This document shows positions 7,356 through 16,445 of a DNA stretch of 64,000 nt, piece after piece. The DNA comes from Bacteroidota bacterium (lineage in GTDB: Bacteria > Bacteroidota > Bacteroidia > Flavobacteriales > Flavobacteriaceae). Location of the stretch: contig JAJRRO010000092.1 in assembly GCA_024279425.1 (NCBI GenBank), positions 1-64,000 of the forward strand, given 5' to 3'. The translations under genes were made by a program, and so were the position numbers. Below the pieces are notes generated by a model. The model searched no databases, was not told the origin of the DNA, and saw only the letters and a program-made list of their open reading frames with translations. Every line of letters starts with the position of its first letter. Within the stretch, counting starts at the first letter, position 1.

Positions 7356-7742
7356 AGGGAGTCGAACCCTCGTCCAAACAAGCAACGTCAATGCTTTCTA
7401 CAGGCTTAGTTTCCGATTAATTTTCGATGTATGCCTGACCGGAAACGGCCTAACATACACTTATCTTCTTAAGGTTTTGGTGCTACTATCGAAGTGCTAG
7501 TAGCCTTATATCGACATTTATGGTGCTCCGAATTGAATCGCCGTCGACAGAGGCTATCCAGGAACATCTCGCTTCCCTACCTAGTAGGGACGAGGCTAAA
7601 TCCTACTATAATTCGGATTAAGCGGCAAGAGCGTAATTATTATCGCCAATTAAAAGTGTGGAAAATGAGATTTACGAGCTGTATCCCAGCGCTCGGCTTG
7701 CTTACATCGCCATTGGTCTTGCTGTCAAAACCAGTCGGCCCC
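7347..7742 (-). ncRNA. ssrA: Transfer-messenger RNA
   Basis: On the minus strand the RNA starts GGGGCCGACTGGTTTTGACA and ends with a T-arm (GGTTCGACTCC-type) and CGGCTCCA. GGGGCCG pairs with CGGCTCC over seven positions including one G-U, leaving discriminator A at 7347; the CCA tail is not encoded. The internal reading frame encodes GDNNYALAA before a TAA. tmRNA rescues stalled ribosomes by adding this degradation tag to unfinished proteins, acting with SmpB. Length (396 nt) fits Bacteroidota. A terminator follows at 7286-7321, and the adjacent integrase suggests that the gene doubles as an integration site. Confidence 0.96.
7618..7647 (-). other. tmRNA tag-peptide frame (GDNNYALAA)
   Basis: The nine sense codons GGC GAT AAT AAT TAC GCT CTT GCC GCT are followed by TAA. 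The ALAA end is the usual ClpXP-type degradation signal, and the peptide fits flavobacterial tags (GENNYALAA and variants). Confidence 0.93.
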
Positions 7743-8065
7743 TTCAATGAGATAGCAAATCTTTGATTTGCGTAATCGAATTAATCCTACCGAGCCTTTA
7801 AGGCGAACGTCAGGATTATATCCTCTCATCTTTTTTTTCAAAGAACAATATTTATTTTGTGGGTTTTATCGGATACCCCATCCGTGCTGCATTCTAAGGC
7901 TTTTGGAACAGTGTCTTTGCTTTTATCTCGACTACGCTCGATAGACAGCAAAGGTAAACATACTAAATTTCAATTCCCAAATTCGATGCCCTCCGAAACT
8001 TTGATCGCCCCCAGCGACCTGCCGAAAGGCGACAAAGATACCCCAAAAAGTATTCCAAAAAAAGT
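7743..8065. other. Intergenic spacer between tmRNA and next gene
   Basis: The stretch must hold the minus-strand tmRNA promoter, though no exact TAnnTTTG is visible there. Positions 7926-7944 read CTCGACTACGCTCGATAG, a short imperfect palindrome of a kind scattered through flavobacterial genomes. An open frame across 7857-8138 shows no protein-like features. Confidence 0.45.
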
Positions 8066-8096
8066 TTTGTCATGCTCCTACCAACGGTTACATTTG
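8066..8096 (+). promoter_or_regulatory. Bacteroidetes-type sigma promoter
   Basis: TTTG at 8066-8069 and TACATTTG at 8089-8096 are separated by 19 bp, matching the -33 TTTG / -7 TAnnTTTG consensus. The start codon of the following gene is 38 bp downstream. Confidence 0.65.
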
Positions 8097-8134
8097 ATAC
8101 CGTATCCAATCCTAACCTTAAAACCAATGCAAAG

Positions 8135-9340
8135 ATGAAGTTTGGAATAATAAGAGAACGTAAAAACCCGCCAGATCGGCGCGTGGTATTATCCCCAGAA
8201 GCCTGCCAAAAAGTACAAACTGCACATAGTGGAGCGGAAATTATCGTCGAACCCTCCCCCATACGAACGTTTACAGATTCTGAGTACACCGAGGCTGGGG
8301 TCGCGGTTGCTTCTATGATGGGGGAGTGCGAAGTACTGTTGGGCGTAAAGGAAGTGCCTATAGAAGCCTTGATTCCTAATAAAAAATATTTTTTCTTTTC
8401 CCATACCATTAAAAAACAGCCCTATAACCGCAAGTTGCTCAATGCAATTTTGGACAAGAACATTGAGCTGTACGACCATGAAATCATCACCAATTCCAAA
8501 GAAATACGTTTAGTAGCCTTCGGTAGATATGCCGGTATCGTTGGTGCCTACAACGGATTTCGGACTTACGGATTAAAATTTGGCACATTTGAGCTGCCAA
8601 AGGCCATGAGCCTTAAAGATCAGCAGGCCCTGATCCACGAGCTTCGAGAAGTACAACTCCCGGCCATCAAGATTGTGTTGACCGGAAAGGGGAGGGTAGG
8701 CAATGGTGCCAAAGAGATACTGGATGGCATGGGCCTTCAAGAAGTTTCGGTAAAAGTGTATCTGGAAGAAGCCTTTGCCATACCCGTGTATTGCCAAATT
8801 GACGTGATGGATTATAACCTAAAAAAAGATGGGACCAAGGGTGATATGATGGACTTTTTTCAAAACCCGGAGACCTACAGATCCAACTTCTTTCGATTTG
8901 CCCAAGTGACCGATTTCTATATTGCCGGACATTTTTATGGGGATGGGGCACCCTATCTCTATACGAGGGAAGATGTGAAACAGCCTGATTTCAAAATTAA
9001 AGTGGTGGCCGATGTGAGCTGTGATATCGACGGGCCAGTGGCAACCACCCTTCGTGCTTCCACTATCGCCGATCCCAATTATGGATATGATCCAATTTCC
9101 GAGAGCGAAATTGATTTTATGGATTCCAAGGCCATAGCCATCATGGCGGTGGATAACCTTCCGGCAGAATTGCCCAGGGATGCCAGTAACGGCTTTGGGG
9201 AAGCTTTTGTGGCACATGTGATTCCTTCCTTTTTTAATGGGGATAAAGATGGGGTACTCAAACGGGCCAGAATGACCCAAAATGGCAAACTGACCAAACG
9301 CTATGCCTATCTACAGGATTATGTGGATGGGAAGGAATAG
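8135..9340 (+). CDS. Saccharopine dehydrogenase (lysine-forming)-like NAD(P) oxidoreductase
   Basis: A 401-residue protein of the alanine dehydrogenase/transhydrogenase N-terminal family. It opens MKFGIIRERKNPPDRRVVLSP, the substrate-domain signature, and has a Rossmann segment with KIVLTGKGRVGNGA near 175-190 and VVADVSCDIDGPVATT near 290. The resemblance is to the LYS1 type of saccharopine dehydrogenase, which interconverts saccharopine with lysine and 2-oxoglutarate; alanine dehydrogenase is the alternative. Lysine catabolism is a plausible role, but no partner enzyme adjoins. The ATG at 8135 is chosen because it begins exactly at the conserved domain and lies 38 bp behind a good promoter. 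It is the first core-type gene beyond tmRNA. Confidence 0.75.
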   Translation: MKFGIIRERKNPPDRRVVLSPEACQKVQTAHSGAEIIVEPSPIRTFTDSEYTEAGVAVASMMGECEVLLGVKEVPIEALIPNKKYFFFSHTIKKQPYNRKLLNAILDKNIELYDHEIITNSKEIRLVAFGRYAGIVGAYNGFRTYGLKFGTFELPKAMSLKDQQALIHELREVQLPAIKIVLTGKGRVGNGAKEILDGMGLQEVSVKVYLEEAFAIPVYCQIDVMDYNLKKDGTKGDMMDFFQNPETYRSNFFRFAQVTDFYIAGHFYGDGAPYLYTREDVKQPDFKIKVVADVSCDIDGPVATTLRASTIADPNYGYDPISESEIDFMDSKAIAIMAVDNLPAELPRDASNGFGEAFVAHVIPSFFNGDKDGVLKRARMTQNGKLTKRYAYLQDYVDGKE

Positions 9341-9399
9341 GTTTGTCAAAATAAATTTGGGTAACCCTGTTAATTCTATGCAGCGATCAACTAGCTGAA

Positions 9400-10854
9400 T
9401 TATTTTTTTATGGCATAATCTATACCCAAGTCGTTTGTCCTGATCTCGGCAAGTTTTGCTTTCAACCGCTCTTTAAATAAGGTTACGATATGTCTATACT
9501 CTGGTGATTCGGCCAGATTGGTGTATTGCTTGGGGTCCTTTTTCATGTCAAACAATTCAATTCCGGAAGCGGCATCCTCATCGTATTGAATATACGCCCA
9601 GTCTTCATCACGGAGTAAAAAAGTTTTCCCGCCTTGCGAAACCGAAAAGGCTATATCCCTGACCTTATAATTTGGGTCATCCAGGGTCTTGACCAAAGAT
9701 TTCCCCTGTAGGTTTTTGGAGTACTCCAATCCGGCCAATTCTGCAATAGTGGGGTATAGGTCAATCAATTCGGTAAAGGAATGGTGTACCGCAGGCTTTT
9801 TACCCGGAACTTTGATGATAAATGGTACTTTGACCGATTCTTCATGTAAACTCACTTTCATCCAAAAACTGTGCTCCCCCAAATGAAAGCCATGATCGGA
9901 AGTGAAAATGACAATGGTATTGTCTTCCAATCCTTCTTCTTTCAAAGTTTTTAAAACCTTGCCCACTTGAGCATCCATATAGGTGACCGAGGCATAATAA
10001 GCCGCAACCGCTTTTTGTTCTTGTACGGTATTCATTTGTCCATTGACGCTGGTCACGTAATTAATACCGCGTTTCGGGATATCGTCCCAATCACCCTCCA
10101 CTTTTATGGGGAGCTTTGTTTCTTGATAGGGATAAGGGCCAAAATAGTCTTTGGGGGCCACAAAAGGGACATGGGGTCTAACGAAGCCGACCGCTAAAAA
10201 GAAAGGTTCATCCTTATGCTTTCGAATCAATGCACTTGCTTTTTCCGCTGTCTTTCCATCGGAATGCACCAAATCGTCCCCATCGGCCTTAACAATAGTC
10301 ATTACATTACCTCCTTTTATCGGTAGCGTGCCATCTGGATTACCTTGTACCAATTCCCCATCTCCAGGTGCCTTCCATTCCGGACCTTGACTGTTAAAGC
10401 GTTCCTGCCAGGAAGCTTCATCATCGGTCCCATTGCTCCCTGTCTCGATATCTATGGGAACCCCCATATGGAAGATTTTGCTTACCCGTGCCGTATAATA
10501 TCCGTTTTCCTTGAATAATTGCGACCACATCTTTTTGTCTGGGCCAATATTCTTACGACCGCTTATATAACCATAGGTTGTCGTGGCACTGGGGTAATAC
10601 CCTGACATAAATGAAGCTCTTGAAGGCCCACAAACCGGATATTGACAATAGGTCCTAGTATACCGAACGCCCTCCGAAGCCAATCGATCTATATTAGGGG
10701 TGTTACAGGCGGGATTCCCATAAGCAGATACTGCTGTGGTCGTAAGGTCATCTGCGATGATGAACAACACATTGGGCTTTTTTGCTTCTTGGGTACAGGC
10801 CGATACAATGAAAAGGAGCGCCAAAATGGAGCCTAAAGGTCTTGTATGGATCAT
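9400..10854 (-). CDS. Lipoprotein sulfatase, iduronate-2-sulfatase-like
   Basis: A 484-residue type I sulfatase. The signal peptide ends in IVSAC (Cys20), predicting a lipidated envelope protein. NVLFIIADD provides the metal-binding Asp pair at about 34-36, and CGPSR at 75-79 is the C-x-P-S-R motif whose Cys75 must be converted to formylglycine. The C-terminal half has TSDHGFHLGEHSFWMKVSLHE, typical of iduronate-2-sulfatase-like members. It should remove sulfate esters from a uronic acid or sugar unit of a sulfated polysaccharide. The ATG at 10854 is preferred over one at 10899 because it starts directly before the signal peptide. It is one of three sulfatases in this minus-strand block. Confidence 0.88.
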   Translation of the reverse strand: MIHTRPLGSILALLFIVSACTQEAKKPNVLFIIADDLTTTAVSAYGNPACNTPNIDRLASEGVRYTRTYCQYPVCGPSRASFMSGYYPSATTTYGYISGRKNIGPDKKMWSQLFKENGYYTARVSKIFHMGVPIDIETGSNGTDDEASWQERFNSQGPEWKAPGDGELVQGNPDGTLPIKGGNVMTIVKADGDDLVHSDGKTAEKASALIRKHKDEPFFLAVGFVRPHVPFVAPKDYFGPYPYQETKLPIKVEGDWDDIPKRGINYVTSVNGQMNTVQEQKAVAAYYASVTYMDAQVGKVLKTLKEEGLEDNTIVIFTSDHGFHLGEHSFWMKVSLHEESVKVPFIIKVPGKKPAVHHSFTELIDLYPTIAELAGLEYSKNLQGKSLVKTLDDPNYKVRDIAFSVSQGGKTFLLRDEDWAYIQYDEDAASGIELFDMKKDPKQYTNLAESPEYRHIVTLFKERLKAKLAEIRTNDLGIDYAIKK

Positions 10855-10935
10855 TTCAAAATCATTTGTACTATGGTTGCTGGTCCAGAAACCTTTCAAA
10901 ATCCAAAAACTTTCTGGTTGTTGTTCTCCTAAATC

Positions 10936-12051
10936 TTAGTCAATATCGATTTTCCATTGGATCGTTGGTTGCTGTTTGGGTGCTGTAAAAGCACCTAAAG
11001 CTTTCAACTTAAGATTAAGGGTTTCCAGAATTTCCAAAGTTTTAATTTCGAGGATTAGAGTTCTTTCGGCCGGAATCGTAAAAACTGGAGATTGGTTATA
11101 GAAAGTATAGGGCATTTGGTTTTCGAAAAGTAAATCGCTACTCGAAACATTTTTCAAAACCACTTTCAGAATGGATTTGTCCTTTAAATAACCAGCTTCA
11201 CTTACCTGAACACTTGAGGCTATTAGCGGCTTTAAAAATTCGGATTTACCCACCAATAGGGAATTGTATATGGCCACCGTGCGCCCGGCAAATAGTGCCT
11301 CTTGGAGACTTTTCAAACTTTTTTCCTTGGCAAATACCAAGGTAATGGGCCGATGGTTTCCTTTTTCGGTATAGTCCCAATCGATCAATCCATGAATATC
11401 GCTGGTTCCCATAATGGTCAGATTGTGCTCTAGGGCCAAGGCTAGTGATTCTTCAGAATAATCCACACTATTGATGACTTCTATGCCGTGCAATTCCCCG
11501 TTTTTGATACGTTCTTTTTGAAAATCACTCAGATTTGGATTTCCATCGGGACTTTGGACGGACCAATAGGGGTGATTCCAAAAGACAAAGGCATTTTGTT
11601 TTTTGGCCTCTTGGAAGGGGGTGGCATCCTTTTCGGCCAAAAGCTTATTTGCATCTGAAATGAACAATGCATTACTATGACCTACGGGAGCAGAACGGGT
11701 AATTTCAGACCCATGAACGATGAGTAAATCATGATTTTCAGCTTCGGCCATGACCAATTCAAAAGATCGGTTGCGATTCGGGTGAGGAATATCTTTTATA
11801 TGAGGTTGGTACTCCAAATGCTCAGTTAAAGAAATGGCATCCAGGTTCTCTCGGAGGGCCTCTGCCACCCGAATGGTTGGCCAAACATTACCATCGGAAA
11901 AAACAGTATGTTGGTGAAGATCCGTCTTTAAGGTCACATAGCCTTCAATGTTTGGATAGGTAAGTGGTTGGGCCCTGGCGTGGGAATGGGATTGGGCATT
12001 AAGAGCTAAAAGAGAACAAGATGCGAGAAGGGTTAATACGGTTTTTTTCAT
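10936..12051 (-). CDS. Secreted PHP-domain phosphodiesterase (Sb-PDE-like)
   Basis: A 371-residue protein with a signal peptide ending near SLLALNAQ, then a PHP metallo-hydrolase domain. Metal ligands are visible: H46-x-H48 in DLHQHT, His78 in TEHLEY, a Glu in VHGSEIT, the His in WNHPYW and DIHG. The combination FSDGNVWPTIRV with LTEHLEYQPH is characteristic of the group annotated as Sb-PDE family phosphodiesterases, named after a Sphingobium phosphotriester-degrading enzyme. The natural substrate in marine flavobacteria is not settled; phosphodiesters from organic matter are likely. It lies between a sulfatase and a transglutaminase-like gene on the same strand. The start at 12051 excludes a non-signal extension that begins at 12108. 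Confidence 0.78.
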   Translation of the reverse strand: MKKTVLTLLASCSLLALNAQSHSHARAQPLTYPNIEGYVTLKTDLHQHTVFSDGNVWPTIRVAEALRENLDAISLTEHLEYQPHIKDIPHPNRNRSFELVMAEAENHDLLIVHGSEITRSAPVGHSNALFISDANKLLAEKDATPFQEAKKQNAFVFWNHPYWSVQSPDGNPNLSDFQKERIKNGELHGIEVINSVDYSEESLALALEHNLTIMGTSDIHGLIDWDYTEKGNHRPITLVFAKEKSLKSLQEALFAGRTVAIYNSLLVGKSEFLKPLIASSVQVSEAGYLKDKSILKVVLKNVSSSDLLFENQMPYTFYNQSPVFTIPAERTLILEIKTLEILETLNLKLKALGAFTAPKQQPTIQWKIDID

Positions 12052-12108
12052 GGGATGTTTTTGAAAATTGGTTTTAAAATAATTTTTTTGTTCAGGTGGG
12101 TGAAACAA

Positions 12109-13092
12109 TCAATTGGGTTTTGGCCTTAATTTGAAGTCCAATATCGGTTTATTCTCTAAAAATAGGGTCAAATAAGTATCCGATTTAATTTTTTTCCTCA
12201 ATTTTAATATGGAAAGATAACTCCTCCGATGTAGTTTTTTTACCCGTACTCTTTTCCGTTGTTGAAAGCCATCCAAAGAATATTGCAAACTATATCTTTT
12301 AGGAAGGTTGTTGAATGAAATTCTAAGTTCTTGGTTTTTGGTCACTTCCCAAATTCCCTGGGTATCGGATACCAATTCAACTTTTTTTAAAAAATAATTT
12401 GGGTAAAATATGGGAGATTCCATAAAACTTTTGACCAATATGGGCTCATTTAATAATTGCCACTGTTCCTTACCCGGAAAATGATCCTTGATAAAATCGG
12501 AAGGCGTAGTGAAGAAAAAATGTTTTTGGAATTTTTTTACAAAAATATCTTTTTTCAAATCCCAATAGCCTGAACCCCATGTAGCATCCATTAATTGCCA
12601 TGTCCCATTAATATGAACAGCATTCCAAGTGTGATTTTTGTATAGCTGTTCTACCGATGCTTTTTCAATTGTGGTTTTTGCTATTCCAGATAGTACTTTG
12701 GAAGGGAAGTCTAATAGGGAGCAAATTTCATTTAGAAGTAGGGAGTAATCATAGCAAACTCCACGTTTTGTTTTTAGAACCTGATCAATTCTTTTTAGTT
12801 CGCTTTTTCGTATTTGGTATTTTTTCCCGTATTCTGAATAATACACAAATTTTTCCCTGGGCTTGAATACTTCACTTAGCGATTGATAATACGAGATGTT
12901 ATGGGTGACCCAAACAAAGGCCGCCCTTACTTGTTCCTCATCCGTTTTAAAATCGTTCTGTATTAGGAGCGCAAGTTCCGTGAGCGTTTCGTAATTGGGA
13001 TAATTTCTAACGGTATGGTCCAATTCTGAATAATCCTGGGAAAAGGAGAATGCACTTAGCAGTAGAAAAAGAGAAAAGACTAGTTTGGACAT
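12109..13092 (-). CDS. Secreted transglutaminase-like protein
   Basis: A 327-residue protein with a signal peptide (ending SAFSFSQ). The transglutaminase/protease-like catalytic triad is seen as Cys113 (KRGVCYDYS), His154 (NHTWNAVHI) and Asp169 (QLMDATWG), so the core domain is about residues 50-175. The C-terminal part is beta-rich and uncharacterised. Bacterial members of this fold act as peptidases or amide-handling enzymes in the periplasm; the substrate is unknown. It ends next to the PHP gene on the same strand and may share its transcript. Confidence 0.78.
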   Translation of the reverse strand: MSKLVFSLFLLLSAFSFSQDYSELDHTVRNYPNYETLTELALLIQNDFKTDEEQVRAAFVWVTHNISYYQSLSEVFKPREKFVYYSEYGKKYQIRKSELKRIDQVLKTKRGVCYDYSLLLNEICSLLDFPSKVLSGIAKTTIEKASVEQLYKNHTWNAVHINGTWQLMDATWGSGYWDLKKDIFVKKFQKHFFFTTPSDFIKDHFPGKEQWQLLNEPILVKSFMESPIFYPNYFLKKVELVSDTQGIWEVTKNQELRISFNNLPKRYSLQYSLDGFQQRKRVRVKKLHRRSYLSILKLRKKIKSDTYLTLFLENKPILDFKLRPKPN

Positions 13093-13111
13093 CTGTTGTT
13101 TTTATAAAGAT

Positions 13112-13241
13112 ATGAATCCTGCTGAAAAATACATACTCAATCAACCAGAACCCTATAGAAGTATGTTATTGCATGTACGCCATAATTGAATATACGATTC
13201 CTGAGCTCCACTTGAAATATAAATACTAGATGCCTCTTTGA
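13112..13241 (+). pseudogene. 5' remnant of a DUF1801 (YdhG-like) gene
   Basis: Reading from the ATG at 13112 gives MNPAEKYILNQPEPYRSML and continues LHVRH before a stop. Shifting the frame by one base at about 13182 continues IIEYTIPELHLKYKY, then a stop at 13227, then MPL. Together these match the start of DUF1801 proteins (NPAE-x-YI-x-NQPEPF, later IPE...LKYKW). A 2-bp loss (ATAT to AT) explains the shift. The gene is cut off after about 45 codons. No similar sequence is seen beyond 13241. The family call is from memory of the motif but the agreement is good. Confidence 0.65.
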
Positions 13242-13384
13242 TTAGAATTAAGAAGTTTTAAAACAATATTCAGATTTCAGAAATTAGATAACACAAATCA
13301 GCAGAAAGACTTGATATACTTTATAAAATAAGCTTATTCTACTTTTTTAGCACTGCAAACTGTTAATTGTCTACTGCTAACTGT

Positions 13385-14992
13385 TCACTCTTTAATCCAC
13401 CCTTTTTCTTTATACAATTGAATGTAGCTATTGCTACGTTCATCTGAATCCTTGTATTTGGTTCGCAGTGTTTCAAGTTTTTGCTTCATTTCACCAACGA
13501 TTTGGGAATAATCGGGGTTATCGTAAACATTGTTCATTTCTTGGGGATCCTTCTTCTGGTCATAGAGTTCCCATTTGTCAACATCATAATAAAAATGGAT
13601 AAGCTTATAATCTTTGGTTGCTATACCATAGTGCCTTTTCACTGCATGCTCGGCGGGATATTCGTAATAGTGGTAGTACACTGCATCGCGATCCCATTTT
13701 TCTTTCTCCCTTTTTAATAGAGGGACCAAAGATTCTCCCTGCATATCATCGGGAGAAATGACGCCAGCTACTTCCAAAAAAGTTTGGGCAAAATCCAAAT
13801 TTTGAACCATCTCATCTTCAGTGGTTCCTGGACTTATGACATTGGGCCATTTAATCAATAAAGGTGTTTTGAAAGATTCATTGTACATAAACCGTTTGTC
13901 AAACCAACCGTGTTCCCCGAGGTAAAACCCTTGGTCCGAGGTGTAAACGACCAGGGTGTTTTCTGTTAACCCTTCGGTATCCAAATAATCCAATAGCCGA
14001 CCTACATTTTCATCAACCGCCGCTATAGTTCCCAAATAATCCTGCATATAGCGCTGATATTTCCAAACGGCCAAGGTTGAATCATTCATTGTGGGATATC
14101 GTTTTTCGAATTCTTCGCTAATTGGGTCATAAATCGAATCCCAAGATGCCTTTTGTGCCGTATTCAATTTGTTAACGCCCCCTGCGCCCAGTCTTTCTTT
14201 CAAGCCTAATTCCTCAAGCGTTTCTAGTGGTACTTTTAAATCGTACCTTAAAAGCATATGATCCAGAATGCCCATCTCGGCAGGTCCTGCCGTAGTTTCC
14301 CTAGTTTTGTACTCGTCGAAAAGCGTCTCAGGTAGGGGATAGGTGTTTTTGGTAAAACTTTGGTAATGTCTCTTGGCTGGCATCCATGTGCGGTGTGGTG
14401 CTTTATGAAGGTACATTAGCAAAAAAGGCTTTTGTTTATCCCTTCGGTTTTTCATCCAGTCCAATGTAAGATCTGTTGTGATATCCGTTACATAACCTGT
14501 AACTGTTGTGTCGCCTTCTGATGTTATGAACTTGGGGTTGTAGTAATCACCTTGGCCAGGAAGAATCTTAAATTCATCAAAACCCTTGGGATTATTACCA
14601 AAATGTAACTTCCCAAACATTGCGGTTTGATACCCAGCATTCTTTAAAAGTTGAGGGAAGGTAACATTGGTAGTATCAAACGGCGAGCGGTTATCTATTT
14701 TGCCATTAATGTGGGAATGCTTCCCAGTGAGAATTACAGCCCTGGAAGGAGCGCATATAGAATTGGTAACACTTGCATTGGTAAACAACATGCCTTCTTT
14801 GGCAATCCGATCAATATGAGGTGTTTGAATCAATTTGTCGCTATACGCACTAATGGCCTGGTAGGCATGGTCATCAGACATGATAAAGACAATATTGGGT
14901 CTTTGTTCGACCGTTTCTTTTTTTGTTTTTGCACAAGAGCCCATGATGAGTAGAACACTTCCTAAGGCAATAAATAAGACATTATTTTTCAT
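13385..14992 (-). CDS. Lipoprotein sulfatase, N-acetylglucosamine-6-sulfatase-like
   Basis: A 535-residue type I sulfatase. Residues 1-20 form a lipoprotein signal peptide (LIMGSC, Cys20). PNIVFIMSDDHAYQA provides the metal-binding Asp pair, and CAPSRAVILTGKHS from Cys80 is the sulfatase signature. The insert with YLHKAPHRTWMPA and TSDQGFYLGEHGWFDKRFMY resembles heparan and mucin glucosamine-6-sulfatases and related choline-sulfatase-like enzymes. It requires a formylglycine maturase, which is not encoded in this window. Its sequence differs clearly from the two neighbouring sulfatases, so the block probably attacks different sulfate positions of one polysaccharide. Confidence 0.88.
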   Translation of the reverse strand: MKNNVLFIALGSVLLIMGSCAKTKKETVEQRPNIVFIMSDDHAYQAISAYSDKLIQTPHIDRIAKEGMLFTNASVTNSICAPSRAVILTGKHSHINGKIDNRSPFDTTNVTFPQLLKNAGYQTAMFGKLHFGNNPKGFDEFKILPGQGDYYNPKFITSEGDTTVTGYVTDITTDLTLDWMKNRRDKQKPFLLMYLHKAPHRTWMPAKRHYQSFTKNTYPLPETLFDEYKTRETTAGPAEMGILDHMLLRYDLKVPLETLEELGLKERLGAGGVNKLNTAQKASWDSIYDPISEEFEKRYPTMNDSTLAVWKYQRYMQDYLGTIAAVDENVGRLLDYLDTEGLTENTLVVYTSDQGFYLGEHGWFDKRFMYNESFKTPLLIKWPNVISPGTTEDEMVQNLDFAQTFLEVAGVISPDDMQGESLVPLLKREKEKWDRDAVYYHYYEYPAEHAVKRHYGIATKDYKLIHFYYDVDKWELYDQKKDPQEMNNVYDNPDYSQIVGEMKQKLETLRTKYKDSDERSNSYIQLYKEKGWIKE

Positions 14993-15074
14993 TAAATCTT
15001 TGCTTGATTACGGTTTCAATCTAACCATTTTGTGAGAGGTAGAAGCTATTGTCGGGCATTTCCATCCCATTTTT

Positions 15075-16397
15075 TCATTTTTCGTATTGGGTCAACACCT
15101 TTTTAAAGGAATTGATAGTGGCTTGCACTTGGGGTGATTGTTTATGAATGTCTAACGGATTTTTTTCCAAGATATCCTGTTCCAAATCATAGAGATCGCC
15201 ATTGCCATATAATTTCCACTTTCTGTTTTGTACATAACGTCTTGGGGTAAATTTTCCCCAATGAGGTTCATAGTGACAAAAAATCCAATCTCTGGTTTTG
15301 GTGGTTTGTCCTAGCAATTGATTATAAAAGCTAAGTCCATCAGATTGATTGGCGGAGAGTGTCTTTTGGGTAGCGGCTTCCATAAGCGTAGGAAGGAAAT
15401 CGGTAAAATCTATAAGGTTGTCATTGACACTTCCCGATTTTATTTTTCCTTTCCAATGGGCAATGAATGGAACATGGGTTCCGGCGTCGGTTGGATACCC
15501 CTTGTTTCCAGTTAGCCTTGTGCCGTTCCATTCAGAAGTAACATCACGATCAGTTCCATTATCACCAATAAAAAGTATTAGGGTATTGTCTTGAATACCG
15601 AGTGATTCAATTTTATTGCGTATCCGTCCGACAAGCTTGTCCATATAGGTGACCATTTCGCCAAAATGGGTGGTGTCGTTTACTTTTGAAGTGGCGTCGA
15701 AGTCTTTAAAACCAGGATTGTCGGGAGTGGGAACAAAGGGGGCATGGGTCAATACCATGGGGTAATAGATAAATATAGGTTCCTTTTGGTGTTTGTCCAT
15801 AAAGGTTTCCATACGTTCTACAAAGATATCGGAGCCAAATAGCCCTTCATATTTTTCCGTTCCTTTATTGGAACTGATCAAGGGATCCTTATAACGCTTA
15901 CCTCGCTGGTCTATTTGCCAAAGGTTGTACTCGTCAAAACCAGCAGCTTCAGGGGTCGTTCCATGTAGGCCACCCGCCAATTCCTGCTGACGGGCATTTC
16001 CCAATAATTGCCATTTCCCGGCAATAAAGGTTTTGTATCCTTCCTCCTTCATATAATGTCCGAAGGTCTTCTCTTTGGCATCCAACAGTCCAAAGCCAAT
16101 GTAATTTCTGAAGTTGTATTTTCCGGTCATCAATTGTACTCGGGAAGGGGTGCATAATGGAGTGGAGTAACAATGGTCGAAACGCATTCCGTCTTGCGCC
16201 AATTGGTCCAGGTTTGGTGTTTGGTAGCTTGTGCCTCCATAGGTGCCCAAGGTCTCGTAGCCCAGATCATCGGCCATAATCAGGATGATATTAGGTTTTT
16301 TTTGGAGGGTTTGGGGTGGCTCTTTGGTTTGCTTGCAAGAAATTAGAAATAGAAAAGAAAAGAAAAGTGTAATGCTACATCGAATAGTTTTCATCAA
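15075..16397 (-). CDS. Lipoprotein arylsulfatase A-like sulfatase
   Basis: A 440-residue type I sulfatase. The lipobox is LISC (Cys21); PNIILIMADDLGYETLG provides the Asp pair and CTPSRVQLMTGKYNFRNY from Cys82 gives the formylglycine motif with the arylsulfatase-A-like R-N-Y end. IGDNGTDRDVTSEWNGTRL carries the later metal-binding Asp-Asn. A second methionine follows the first directly, so the start may be one codon later. It is the most upstream member of the sulfatase block, 82 bp from the start of the neighbouring sulfatase-coding region. Confidence 0.88.
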   Translation of the reverse strand: MMKTIRCSITLFFSFLFLISCKQTKEPPQTLQKKPNIILIMADDLGYETLGTYGGTSYQTPNLDQLAQDGMRFDHCYSTPLCTPSRVQLMTGKYNFRNYIGFGLLDAKEKTFGHYMKEEGYKTFIAGKWQLLGNARQQELAGGLHGTTPEAAGFDEYNLWQIDQRGKRYKDPLISSNKGTEKYEGLFGSDIFVERMETFMDKHQKEPIFIYYPMVLTHAPFVPTPDNPGFKDFDATSKVNDTTHFGEMVTYMDKLVGRIRNKIESLGIQDNTLILFIGDNGTDRDVTSEWNGTRLTGNKGYPTDAGTHVPFIAHWKGKIKSGSVNDNLIDFTDFLPTLMEAATQKTLSANQSDGLSFYNQLLGQTTKTRDWIFCHYEPHWGKFTPRRYVQNRKWKLYGNGDLYDLEQDILEKNPLDIHKQSPQVQATINSFKKVLTQYEK

Positions 16398-16445
16398 GAC
16401 CCAATTTTGGATACCATCGTAAATTACGAATTATAAACGAGCCGT

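Noticed and set aside
7494-7766. 90-codon frame
   Set aside because: It lies within the tmRNA gene and its 5' flank.
7857-8138. 93-codon frame before the dehydrogenase
   Set aside because: It overlaps the promoter and start of the clear downstream gene and has no protein-like features.
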